Of a DNA stretch of 64,000 bases, positions 47,679 to 58,376 are shown piece by piece. The stretch is taken from NCBI GenBank assembly GCA_023897205.1, contig JAHWDD010000004.1, positions 3,658,001 to 3,722,000 on the forward strand, given 5' to 3'. Source of the DNA: Exophiala sp. HKRS030. Lineage: Eukaryota > Ascomycota > Eurotiomycetes > Chaetothyriales > Herpotrichiellaceae. Numbering within the stretch: position 1 is the stretch's first letter; every line of letters begins with the position of its first letter. Below the pieces are notes generated by a model. It made no database searches. It saw only the letters and a list, made by a program, of their open reading frames with translations, and was not told the DNA's origin. Position numbers and translations under genes: made by a program.

Positions 47679-48534
47679 GTTGAAGGACGAAATGTCCCAT
47701 GTCTTCGCTTGGAAACATGTTGGACTTTGCGAGCCATCTTAGATGTCGCTGCGAGGCTGGTTTGGTAGGCATTGTGGAAGCGCAGGTAAAATAGCCCTGT
47801 AACGTCGGCTGCGGGTGTCATTCATTCGTGGGCTAAAACAGGGTAAAACACGCCCGCATTTTGTCTCTAAGCAATCAACAACACCGACTTGGCTCATCTT
47901 CCACTTGGAATTCGTAATGATCCTCACTTTATCCGCATCTGGACATAGTTGGCTTCGAACCTGCTTTGCTGTTCGGACAGCTCTACGGAGTACGGAGTAC
48001 GTCTGTTTATTATCTCCCCCTGCTTAGTGCGGCTATGCCTGCAGACTACTCCCCTAGAGCGCCTGCAAGGTGCCGAATGTAGGTGCAGCTGAAGATATCT
48101 CCAGGGGGATAGAAAGCAGAATTGCGACAACAAGGCTACAGCATTGAGTTGTCCAGCTAGTGGCAGGCCTTGTCGACGAATCACGTAAGTTGCCGCTACA
48201 GGTCGAGTCCCCAGGCCCTCACGTCCATGCTGTGATCAGGCTGAGATTCGTATCGAGTCCATGATCCTGGTTTGTTGTTGCATTGGTTCCGCGGGGGCCA
48301 ATTCAGTATCATCATGTCTGCCACTACCGAGAAACCATTAGCTGAAGGTTGTCCGATCCTGGCCTCTGGTGGGATTGCGTGGTGGAGGGGTATTCTCAGC
48401 CTGATCACTGTGGTATATCTTACTCTAGCCATTCCCTCCTCCATTCGACAGTCTGATCTTGGGTCCTCATTTCGAATGTGAAGCCGCCTGAGCCTTTAAT
48501 ATCCCAACTTCACCTCATTTCTCCCAAAATTATG
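47679..48534. promoter_or_regulatory. divergent promoter of NACHT pseudogene and ankyrin-CorA gene
   Basis: About 850 bp separate the two head-to-head genes. The region contains two overlapping TACGGAGTA motifs at 47984-47999. No credible gene lies inside. Confidence 0.45.
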
Positions 48535-51500
48535 GGTGATTTACCATCTGAAACGGAGGAGGACAGGGTCCCTTCGGACGAGATCAATGCCGGTTGTTCG
48601 AATTCTGACATACAGCTTCTTGCTGCAGTCTATGACAGGGCAATCGACAAGGCTGAAGCGCTTCTGTCCGAGCCTGATGTCAAGCTCGATGCAAAGGATG
48701 AAAACGGAGAGACAGCCCTGCACATAGCCTGCCGCCGTGGCTACGATGACATTGTGGAGAATATGCTGAAAAGGTTTCCAGACATCAATAGGAAGGACGA
48801 TGATGGGTGGACACCGCTCTACAGTGCTGCATGGGGTGGCCATGCATCCATAGTTTCCTTACTTCTCTCAAAAACCGGTCTGCCCTCTGTCAGCAAGAAC
48901 AAACCTAAGACGGGTTCGAAACTCGATGGTACGAAGAGCGGCCGCCAACTTCCCATCAGCGGTAGTCAAATCGAAATAGACTCGCCAGATTACCAGGGGA
49001 GAACGCCTCTGCACACCGCGAGCTACTGGGGATATACAGATGTTGTCAACGAGATTGTATCGTACAAGGCAAACCCCAATATTCATCAAAGCGAAAGGAG
49101 CTTGGACACAAAAGACAATGCAGATCGAACACCACTTTATATTGCCGTTGAAGAAGGTTACGCAGAAGTAGTGAGAGCATTACGCACCGCGAATGCTACT
49201 ATTCTTGTCAACGATCGCACCGCTCTCCATCTTGCATCGGAACGTGGAAGCCAGGAAGTCGTGGAAGCCGTTCTCGGCCTCGGATCCGGGCGGTCTGCCC
49301 TGACGGTCAGAACGACTGATGAGAGGAAGGAATGTCCGCTCCACGTCGCCGCCCGCCATGGCGGAACTGCTATTGTCGAAGAGCTACTAAAACCACGGTC
49401 CGATGGCTTCACTGGCTGTGTTGATGCAACGAGCGGACAGAATGGGATGGTTCCAGGACAAAAGCTTGCCCAGCGGGCTTCTGATCGCTGGCCAGTGTTT
49501 GACCAGATTAAAGCCCAAGACTCAGATGGAAACACGCCCGTGCACCTGGCGGCCGAGGAGGGTAAAGCTGATGTGGTGAAGATCCTCCTCGAGAAGTCAG
49601 AGAATGATATATGTGGAAATATGTTTAACCAGGCTGGCGATTCGGTACTACATGTCGCAGCCAAAAAGGGGCGTTTGAAAGTCATACAAGAACTTCTGAA
49701 CCGGAAAGTGAACGTTATTCAAACCACCCAGGTTGAGGAGAATACAGCTTTGCATCTCGCTGCCTCCCGCGGTCATGTTCCGGTGGTGGTGGCTCTCGTC
49801 TCCGTGATGAAGTCAACTGACGTAGAGGAGTTGAAGAATGCAGAATCGGAAACTGCCCTTGGTCAAGCAGTTGCAGCGAAGCAATGGGATGTTGCTCGCA
49901 AATTATTGGACAAAATTCAAAAAGCGGACTTGGGATCACTTGGACCTGACAATGCACTCATTTCTGCTGCAGAGGATTGTATATCACACGACATGGTACA
50001 GCTATTGCTGATGAAGCAGAAGTCTAAGACCATGGATAAGAGCCGCGCGGTGCAGGAGAACAAAAGACACGTTATACCGAACTATTGGGGTCCACTTCAT
50101 TGGGCAGCATATTATGGAAACGGCGTAGTAGTTCGGTCACTTCTTCTAACCACTGCCTGGACAACACGTCAGATGAAAACTGCGCTGGAAGCCTGCAAAA
50201 TCGGCCTAGCCGAGTTGAGAAACGGCCCTGAACCGGAATTCGTTGATAAGCCTGGCGAAGGACCATCTCATCTTGAGGAGCGCATCCAAGGCCTGGGGAA
50301 ACGGAGGGACTCGCAGTTGGGTATCGGTCCATCCGGGAAGACCAAGCAAACCGCAGAGGGCAGAGCTAATCCTCATGAGCGCGAGATAGAAGAAAGATAT
50401 GCTCTGCCCCTTGATATGCTGCAAGATCCTCCATTTCTAGAAGCGTCCGACCCGCAAGAGACATACGAGAAGCCCGAGCTGACAGATGAAGATATAAAAC
50501 TCTCAATTGCCGATTTCGACGCTACCGTTGTGGATTTCTATCGAGACGGAGATCGGTCTGGCCTTCTACGTCGGTCTCGTAAGGTCTGTCAGGTCATATT
50601 TGAAGACGGCCCCGACGCAATAATGAGAAAAGCAAGAGACACTCTGAACAATCTTGAAAATGGTATTGGCAAAGAGAAAGGATTCAGTGACAAGCACCTT
50701 CAATTCCGATGGATACACTTGCCGGCGAACAATGTAAGTACTCTCTGGCCATCTTTCAGAACGCTTCACTAATATCCGGTAGCTCGAATGGATGCAGGTA
50801 AGTACTGGAGCACGGATTTGCTCCGTACGGCAATAACGAAGACCTAAATAGGATTTGACAAAGAGAATTTATGTGGAGAGAGAACGGCCACGACAGAATT
50901 ACAAAGATGTGGCAGACTTCCTTCGGCGCAGTTGGTATGAACTGCCAGAAGGGCCTTCAAATGCACGCTTCATGAAGCCTGGCTGCAAGAAAGAGTCCTT
51001 CACTCCACTGTCTCTGAGTCAAAAAACTGCAGACGCTTCAACTCAAACATCTAATACTTCGCCCTCCGGGACTGGGGAACAAGTGCCAGAGACAAGCACA
51101 ACACCTTCCGATGAAGGAACGTCACAGAGATCGTTCCGTAAACTTGCCTTGTATGTGAGTATTTGCTTTGGCTTGAAGCTTGCACTGTGTGACCATGTTC
51201 TTAGATGCCGTATGTCACCTTCGCGGAATATACCCCAGCCGAGGCTTGCTCATGGCAACGGTCCTCCTCTTCTGATAGTGGGAGCGACGACGGCTCAACG
51301 CTGGGAGAGGACCTGAAGAAATACCAGAGACTATTGGAGATCTATCACGACAAGATTATCCACGGATCCCGTACGCTGGACGAATCCTACTATGAAAATC
51401 TTTCGAATATGAAAGAGCGAAACGAAGACCAAGTCGTCACGAAGTACTTTGATAAGCACTCCCAGCAGCCTCAAGAACCCAGCCTGGTCCAAACTTCCGG

Positions 51501-53281
51501 CCCAAGTCAAGCTGGACACGCTCGGCAAATGGCTTCTACAACCGGCAGAGTACGGGATTCACCGATAAAAATCCTGAGGGTTGACCAACTATGGCTGTGG
51601 GTTATTGATCACGGTTGGTCAGAACTTCTTTTTCCGCTAACACCCTAGTTGACATACCACTTGCAGAGACAGTCATCAGTAGCTCTACACATCGTCTCGA
51701 CCATGGGGAGGATCCGGTCTTGGAAAAGATCTTTGCGTATTTGAGAGAAGAGAAGGTTGCAAGCACCGGCAGAAAAGGCAAAGGCTTGCCGTCTACAGTC
51801 GACGATATGAGCAGATTTATTCCCAAGTTTTGCATCGGCTTTTTCAACCACTGTAACTGGAAAGGCGAGTTGGAGATCGACAAATCCATCTATCAAATTT
51901 TTGCAAGTTCAATCAATGAAGAGGTAGGTTCATCTCGAATGGCTGTATAGAACAAGGCTTATATTACTCTTCGTGCTTAGGCCAACGCAGAGTCGGAGCT
52001 GTTCGACAACTTCAAGACCAAGATGACGGACATAGTCCACAAAATTGACGAGAAGAATAAGAGAGAAGGTCGGACAAGATCTCAGCATGCTACAGCGGAA
52101 ACTCCCAAGGTTCAGAAGTCTGGCAAAACGGAAGACACGAGCCCGGGTGAGGAGTTGACATTTAAATCGGTCCTGAAAGCCGCTGTGCAACTTCAACATA
52201 TCAAAGATATCCGAGACGAACTCAATATGTTGAAATCAGTTGTAACTCAGCAGAAGAAAGCCTGGGACGACCTTCTGGGCGAAGAATCTGACAACGTCGA
52301 CGCAAGAACCTCTGCCAACACTCGCAGCCCTGCAGACTATACGATTGCTAACATAGAGGAAATGGACAAGGCTGCTTCACGCATTCAGGTATCGGTATGT
52401 TGGGCCGCCCTTTTCAGATTCTGGCTGTTCTGTTTGTTCTAACCGTAAACTCTTGCCTAGATCCTCGATGTCATGGGCCTCGAACAGAATGAAGCGAGTA
52501 TCAATGAGGCTGTGTCGTCGCGGAAGCAGGCACTAGAGACTATCGAACAAGGGAGGACTCTCATGGTCTTCACAGTCATCACAATCATCTTCGTAAGGCG
52601 CAAGAGCACCAGCGTTCATTGTGGTCGGTCCCAAAAATGTCCTGACATATGAGTGCCATAGCTTCCTCTATCATTTCTCGCCTCTCTCTTTGCCCTGAAC
52701 ATTACCGACTTTCCACGATCGTCGGGCTCAGTGCAATTTACCCCTGGCTGGGTATATCCGAAGCTATGTAAGGGATTGCTTCCCCTGATCCTCTCATGAC
52801 AAAACTTTCCATCGATACTGACCACGTCTGCCACACAGTCGGTATTACGGGTGGTATCACAATGATTGCAATCTTGATCGCTTTCTCCCGGCCACTCGTT
52901 CGGTTCTGGTCGACTATCCGGAGAAGATTTTCTCGGCCCGTGGAAACTTCCAACGTTGCTGCTCAGTCGCCATGGATCCCTGCCAATTACCCGATGGAAA
53001 CCAAGAGGATGCAACAGCGGAGCCAACGCGACAGGAAACGAGTTCTTGAGTCGGACGTCGAGAAGCGGGCTCAAGCATCTTACGAGGTCGTTGATGTTGT
53101 TATTGACGAGGGAGGTGAGGTTGGTCACAAACAACAACGTGGGCTGATTGACAGAGTGCGATCGAGCTATCACAGCTCCAAGGCCGCACTGCATGAGCTC
53201 GGAGTCAAAGCGGCTTTGAGAACGGTTGCTGATAACAATCTCGGACGACGACTGGGTATGACTGCTAAGGAAACGCCTTGA
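48535..53281 (+). CDS. ankyrin-repeat protein with CorA-like membrane domain
   Basis: Nine exons (48535-50733, 50783-50797, 50852-51154, 51205-51613, 51667-51923, 51981-52388, 52461-52592, 52662-52767, 52839-53281) encode 1423 residues. About 11 ankyrin repeats occupy residues 28-540 (for example GETALHIACRRGYDDIV and DGNTPVHLAAEEG). A linker follows, then a CorA-like region beginning near FRWIHLPANN. Two membrane helices lie at about 1229-1253 and 1278-1299. The Gly-Met-Asn motif of true CorA channels is replaced by FALN. A coiled, charged tail ends the protein. Ankyrin-CorA-like fusions are a filamentous-fungal family with no established transport activity. An upstream in-frame ATG at 48478 exists. 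The 48535 start is preferred for its A at -3 and G at +4. Exon 2 is 15 nt. Confidence 0.87.
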
Positions 53282-53691
53282 TTAGGCCGGAATAAGCTCA
53301 AATCCCACAAGATCAGGTTCACTTGGGTATCTCGGCGTATTGTAATTCTGTCAAGGACACATACATAATGGAGGTGATAGTTCTCCTCATTTGGTATTGT
53401 TGTCGTCTCGCGACTAATAAAAAAGTCGGCTTGCTGGGAGTTATGTTTTGATGTACCTTTTTTCCGTAATCTTTGACCATTTTTGTTTTTTCAAAGATTT
53501 ATGCCTCGAAAACTACGATTTCGACCTTGGTGTATCTTTCTGGTATCCCTTCTTTTTATTGCAAATCATCATAACCATTTTCGTAGCATAAACGCCCCCT
53601 GTTTCCCTGAGAGGGTTAACCAGAATTCCCTGTGTCGTCGCCGCCCCCGGTGCTAGTAATGTTCAGGTGAGTCCGGATGACGAAACTGTCT
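53282..53691. other. convergent intergenic region
   Basis: 410 bp of T-rich 3' flanking sequence between the ankyrin-CorA gene and FIP1. No gene seen. Confidence 0.5.
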
Positions 53692-54931
53692 CTACCAATT
53701 CCTCCTTCCACCTTTACCCCGTCCACGTCCAAAGCCGCCGCCTCCGCCACCACCGACACCGATACCTTGATCGAAGCCTCCACCACCACCACCGCCGCCA
53801 CCTCCTCCAAAGCCTCCCGGCCCTGTGGGTGGTCCGCCGCCTTGACCTCCCATCATGGCACCTCCACCACCGGCCATGAACTGCATGAACTGGTTGGGGT
53901 CCATCGTCGTCGGGTCGAGACCCTGCGAAGTCATGGTCGCGAACATTTGTTGCATCTGAGCTTCGCTTGGCATGGCCATGGCAGACATGTCTGACATACC
54001 AGCGCCTCCTCCTCCTCCTCCTGCGTTACCGGGAGGACCACCGGGCATGGGAGGCATGCCGGGCATACCACCACCAGCACCGCCCCCGCCTCCAGGGATC
54101 CCCTCTACGAACGCCTTCATCTGTTCGGCCTGTTGATTGATCTCCTTGATCTCCTTGGGCATGGTCTGTTGTTTCAGGCAGTACGAGGCCCACGTGAACT
54201 CGTCGAAGCCGTAGTTGAAATAATCCGTGATGTCGGAGCCGGGCTTGCGCCAGGGTTTGGAGGATTCCGAAGGAAAATCCACGTCAAAGTCGGTCGAGAG
54301 GATGGGCTTGTTCGTGGTAGGGTGCACCGGGTTGCCGTTGGGGTCGAGTCTGGAGGTGTGACGCGCGGGATAGTCGGTGCCGGGTCGGCCGTTGTTGTTG
54401 GGTGGTGGTTGGGAGTCGGGCCGTTGTTGAGAGTGGTCGGCAGGGGTGCCTGGTTTGTTGACAATCGGTTGAGGCGTCGTCGACGAGGCTTTTCGCGGGT
54501 CTACGGTGGTGGGAACGGGTGTGGTGAGGCCTGGTACTCCTCGTTTGGGTTGTCTACCGAACCAAAATGTTAGCGGGGGTGTGCCTTGGGTTGGGCGTCG
54601 CATGTACGGAGTACATGAATTAGAAAGCCCCGGGAGAGGTAGGGAGGTAGGACCGACGATGAAGGATCAGGTTTGACGTCTTCTTTTGCGTCTATGATGA
54701 AATCGACATCGTCCTGGAAGTAAGTAGTAGGTCAGTGAATGTACACAGAGTCTGCTGCGGGTGGTGACAGTTTGTCGCTGGGTCACATACGTCGCTGTCT
54801 TCGACTTCCTCGCCTTCTTCTTCTCCGTCCTCGACGTCTTCCATTTTCACCTCCGCTTGGTGCTGCTGCTGCTGCTGTTCGTCCGTGTCATTATGTTCAG
54901 GGTATATATCATCTTCGTCCGAGTCCATCAT
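53692..54931 (-). CDS. FIP1: pre-mRNA polyadenylation factor Fip1
   Basis: Exons 54931-54791, 54713-54658 and 54553-53692 encode 352 residues. The N-terminus is acidic ([12 protein letters not shown]) with a polyQ run. The Fip1 motif lies at about 154-187: DFDVDF, then [27 protein letters not shown] sequence. This is the signature that contacts the cleavage/polyadenylation machinery. The tail (about 210-352) is very Gly-rich with Met/Pro and ends in an RGRGKGGRR basic patch. Fip1 tethers poly(A) polymerase to CPF. Two adjacent Met codons start the frame. The first was chosen; the second (54928) is equally possible. Intron 2 uses a GTCGGT donor and contains an exact TACGGAGTA. Confidence 0.93.
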
Positions 54932-55339
54932 CTTGTCTCTGATGTATGTGGGTAGTGATCGAGGAGTGGGGGTGTCCGCAAGCAAGCGTCGCAAACGTCG
55001 AGGCCACTTCTCTCCGAAATGAGTTGGAATCGATGCCGCGGCGGGAGATATGCGTGAGCCAGTCGATATGTTTGTTATGTTTGTCGACAAGGCTGGCGCA
55101 AGTCGCAGATATTCAGCCTCGTCCCCAGATTCGTCGGTTTGTTTGGGAAACTTTGCCGATTGGATTCTTCCAGAAAAAAAGTTCCTCCCATTCATTTATA
55201 GGTAGTATTTACTCCCGAACTTCCTCCTGCGTATACCATTAGCTCGCTGTTTCCTCATTGTATCTAAGCTTCCTTGCTGCAGTCCTATAACCACTCTCGC
55301 TTCCATAACAACTTGTTTGTCACACATCATTCCGTCAAG
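54932..55339. promoter_or_regulatory. divergent promoter of FIP1 and HSP10
   Basis: 408 bp separate the two starts. A TTCCAGAA element at 55167-55174 (TTC, two bases, GAA) resembles a heat-shock-element core and lies about 165 bp before the HSP10 ATG. Only one clear unit is present, so it is a weak candidate. Confidence 0.4.
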
Positions 55340-55942
55340 ATGGTGAGTCACCCACCTTCGAGGCTTCACTATGGAGCAAAACCTCTCTCTCTCTCTCTCT
55401 GTCTCTCTCTCTGCCTCTTTCTAGCGCGCGCACGCTCTCTCCGGATCTCGGAATGCTAACGGTTTGACCTTCTACCTATTTCACAGACCACTGCACTCAA
55501 GAGCATTCGATCACTAGCCCCATTGCTCGACCGAGTTTTGGTTCAGCGCATCAAGGCCGAGTCCAGAACCGCCGGCGGCATCTTCCTCCCCGAGAGCAGT
55601 GTCAAGGAGTTGAACGAAGCAAAGGTCCTAGCCGTCGGACCTGGTGCTTTCGACAAGGATGGAAAGAGAATATCCATGGGAGTCAAGGAGGGTGACAAGG
55701 TGTTGATTCCTCAGGTACGCAGACAAGACTTCTGGAGCTTCCCGTCACCCAAAAAAGCAGCCGGGCTAATGGCGTTTCTCATATAGTACGGAGGCAGCCC
55801 CGTCAAAGTCGGCGAGGAGGAATACCATCTGTTCCGGGATTCAGAGTGAGTTTTCTTCGTCTTCGGAAGCTCTTTCGATAGGCGTCGCGAAGGTCCCGTT
55901 TGCTAACCCAAGTTTAGAATCCTGGCCAAGATCAACGAATAG
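55340..55942 (+). CDS. HSP10: mitochondrial co-chaperonin Hsp10 (GroES-type)
   Basis: Exons 55340-55342, 55487-55714, 55787-55845 and 55918-55942 encode 104 residues, the usual size. The first exon is only the ATG. The protein has the Cpn10 features LDRVLVQRIKAE near the N-terminus, a mobile loop (TAGGIFLPES), VLAVGPG, and VKEGDKVLIPQYGG, ending ILAKINE. Hsp10 caps Hsp60 in the mitochondrial matrix for protein folding. The N-terminus, rich in Ser/Leu and Arg, may serve as an uncleaved targeting helix as in yeast. Intron 1 contains a long CT tract. Intron 3 splits the penultimate block. A weak heat-shock-like element lies upstream. Confidence 0.93.
55383..55412. repeat. (CT)n tract in HSP10 intron 1
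   Basis: A nearly pure CT run, broken only by single G substitutions, lies within the first intron. Pyrimidine tracts are common in fungal introns, but this one is unusually long. Confidence 0.7.
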
Positions 55943-56309
55943 ACCACCAATATATCCAGTATCTGATTTTTAAAAAGGTGCTGGCGTTTTCGGCAAAATC
56001 ATGTACTATCATATCAGATGAAGTCGCCATCGAACATCATTCGGCCCCCCGAAAAAGAAGCCATCATATTAGCGAATTGTACACACCATGTATTACCAGT
56101 GTATCTCCTGCCCAGGGCTTGGATGATGTTCTACGACAAATTCAAATTACTGGCAAGAGGAAAGAGGGAAATATGTGATTGCAGCACGAGCATACCCATA
56201 GTAGATATTGCAGATTGCATTTCATCCTGTGTAGTTTTCACAAGAACAATTTCTCCACTCAATGCAGCTACCACCCATATATCTCGGAACATAATGATCA
56301 GGCGTCCAC
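55943..56309. other. convergent intergenic region HSP10/EXO84
   Basis: 367 bp of 3' flanking sequence. Short frames here show no domain. Confidence 0.5.
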
Positions 56310-58376
56310 TCAAGTAGTACCTCTTCCTCGCGATTTCGAGCGGCTTTGATCGCGCGCATCCCCAGAACCGGATCCCATTTTCGCAGCTGACAGATCAAGT
56401 TCCAGTCCACGCCCGATGACTTCTCTGAAGTTCAACCCAAAATCACCTAGCATCTCCTTTTCATGAGTCCACACGACATCCATGCATTCGTTCCACAACT
56501 GGCCCTGTCGCTCTATGGCACTAAGCTGTCGCACGAGCAGCGTGTTGAACGTCTCGAGATGGCCGTTTGCCCACTTGATACAGGCGCTTATGCTGATTGG
56601 TGCGAACGACGCCTGGTAGATGAGTACCGTGTTCTTCACGACGGTGAAGTAGACGTATGAGATGGAGAAGACGTAGCGATGCAGGTCGCCGTCAAAGACG
56701 CATTGTCTGGCGCGCTTGGTCAATGTCTCACTGCGCGCGTTGAGGTAGATCTCTCGGGCCCGATCTTCGAAGCCCAGACGGATGAGGTAAGAGGTGGTGC
56801 GCTTGGTAGCCTCCATGAAAGAGGGCGTTTCAACGAGCTCTCGGCACAAGATGCTCGCAAGTTTAGCGGCACGCTCATCAACCTTGAGGCCTATCAGCTC
56901 CTGTGCGATCGAGTTACTCTTTAGGCCCTTTGCGATCTTCCGCAGTCTCTCCACCTTTTCTACCGCGTCGTCGAATCGCTGGAGAGAAATGTCAATGTCG
57001 AGGTCATCGATTTGTCCTTCGACCCAGCGGAAGTTCTGCTGTTTGCCGTCGACTTCGATGAGGATATCAGGCTTGTCTTTGGACGAATTTATACTGTCGA
57101 GAATCCCCGTGTTTGTTGCCGAAGCTGGATCTCGAGAAGCAAAGTAGTTCATGCTTTCACTTTGATTGCTTGGTTGTTCCTCTTGATTTTTAGTAGCCTT
57201 GCGTACATCTTCGGTGGCTTTCCTCAAGGCCATCAATAAGCCACTCTTCGCCTTCTCGTCTCGCTTCTCGTGCCTATATGTTAGTGACCGCCCGCCCGAT
57301 CGGATGGTTAAAGCGGAGGCAATGGCTTTTTCTTCTGCTTGAGTTGCAGCTCCGTTGGCAGCCATGTCGATAATTTCAATATCTTGGAGAGGCCAGCACT
57401 CCTCGGCCACGAGTTTAGTTGGTGCAGGACCCTGCTGAGGGACATTGGGGTCGACACGTTTGCGTTTCTTAGACGCAACAAGCAGATGGTCATTGAGAAG
57501 GACGATGTGGACAGGACGCTTAGGCTTCCAAGTCGCACTATCAAGCTCGATCCAGCTCCCTGTCTCCGCCACAATGTGACGACCCGGGGCTGCGGGCAAG
57601 AACTTCTGAGATTTCTCCACATTCTTCCATAGCGCCTGTAGCTGTATGTTCCACATCTGTTCAAGATTGGCAACAGAGCTTCTGTTTGCTTGTTTTCTGG
57701 ACTGCGAATTTGAGTGACTGAGATCAGGCGAAATGGCGTTGTTAGAGTTCCCCGAACTGCTTTGGCCAATTGTACTCGTGAGTTCCGACATGAGACTTTG
57801 CAAAATAGCCATCTCCGCCTTCAGTTTCTCAGCCTCTTTGCTTATCTTTATGAAAGACGTCCTATTCTGGTACACACTTTGCTGCAGATCTGCAGAATTT
57901 CTGTTCTTGAGGCGCTGCAAATTCGTCTGATATTCCTGAATGTCGGATTCGGAGGCATTTGAAAGGAGATCTGTGACATAGCGTTCAGCCTGAAGATTTG
58001 GATCACTCAGAGTGTCGCTGTCGACAAGGAGTGGTCGTGAAGAGGATGCCGTGCCAGGGCGTCGAGGAGAGGCAGCTCCAGACCGTCGCTTCAGGGCACC
58101 GGGCAGGTTTGGGACAGGGGGAGCTCCGATATTGCTGAAGTCGGGCAATTGATTATATCGCGTCGAATAACGACGTTTGACTAGATCGGAGGTCTCTGTA
58201 GGCGCATTACGATCGCGCGGGGGAGCGAGAGTGGCACCGCCCTTATTCTTCTGTTGCGGTGTTGCTGCTGCTGGTGCCGCCGGACGAGTGATGCCTGGAC
58301 CAGACGCATTTTGAGGAGCGCTTATTGTAGGGCGGTCTTTGCGCTTCTTTCGTAGCGTCAGTCCACGCGGGTCCAT
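56310..58376 (-). CDS. EXO84: exocyst complex component Exo84
   Basis: A single exon encodes 688 residues. The frame extends four codons upstream without an ATG, so the ATG at 58376 (MDPRGLTLRKKRKDRPT) is chosen. Residues 1-120 are basic and Pro/Ser-rich. A helical, coiled-coil region follows at about 135-215 and contains the Vps51/Exo84-type segment. A pleckstrin-like domain covers about 245-380, with WIELDSATWKPKRPVHIVLLNDHLLVASKKRKR marking strands 3-5 (quoted in two pieces: WIELDSATWKPKRP and VHIVLLNDHLLVASKK). The C-terminal exocyst helical bundle spans about 440-660, and an Arg/Ser-rich tail ends the protein. Exo84 is part of the exocyst that tethers secretory vesicles at sites of polarised growth and binds Rho/Rab GTPases. 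Confidence 0.94.
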   Translation of the reverse strand: MDPRGLTLRKKRKDRPTISAPQNASGPGITRPAAPAAATPQQKNKGGATLAPPRDRNAPTETSDLVKRRYSTRYNQLPDFSNIGAPPVPNLPGALKRRSGAASPRRPGTASSSRPLLVDSDTLSDPNLQAERYVTDLLSNASESDIQEYQTNLQRLKNRNSADLQQSVYQNRTSFIKISKEAEKLKAEMAILQSLMSELTSTIGQSSSGNSNNAISPDLSHSNSQSRKQANRSSVANLEQMWNIQLQALWKNVEKSQKFLPAAPGRHIVAETGSWIELDSATWKPKRPVHIVLLNDHLLVASKKRKRVDPNVPQQGPAPTKLVAEECWPLQDIEIIDMAANGAATQAEEKAIASALTIRSGGRSLTYRHEKRDEKAKSGLLMALRKATEDVRKATKNQEEQPSNQSESMNYFASRDPASATNTGILDSINSSKDKPDILIEVDGKQQNFRWVEGQIDDLDIDISLQRFDDAVEKVERLRKIAKGLKSNSIAQELIGLKVDERAAKLASILCRELVETPSFMEATKRTTSYLIRLGFEDRAREIYLNARSETLTKRARQCVFDGDLHRYVFSISYVYFTVVKNTVLIYQASFAPISISACIKWANGHLETFNTLLVRQLSAIERQGQLWNECMDVVWTHEKEMLGDFGLNFREVIGRGLELDLSAAKMGSGSGDARDQSRSKSRGRGTT

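Noticed and set aside
48478..48534. upstream ATG for the ankyrin-CorA gene
   Set aside because: It is in frame and cannot be excluded, but has a poor start context (no purine at -3). The ATG at 48535 is preferred.
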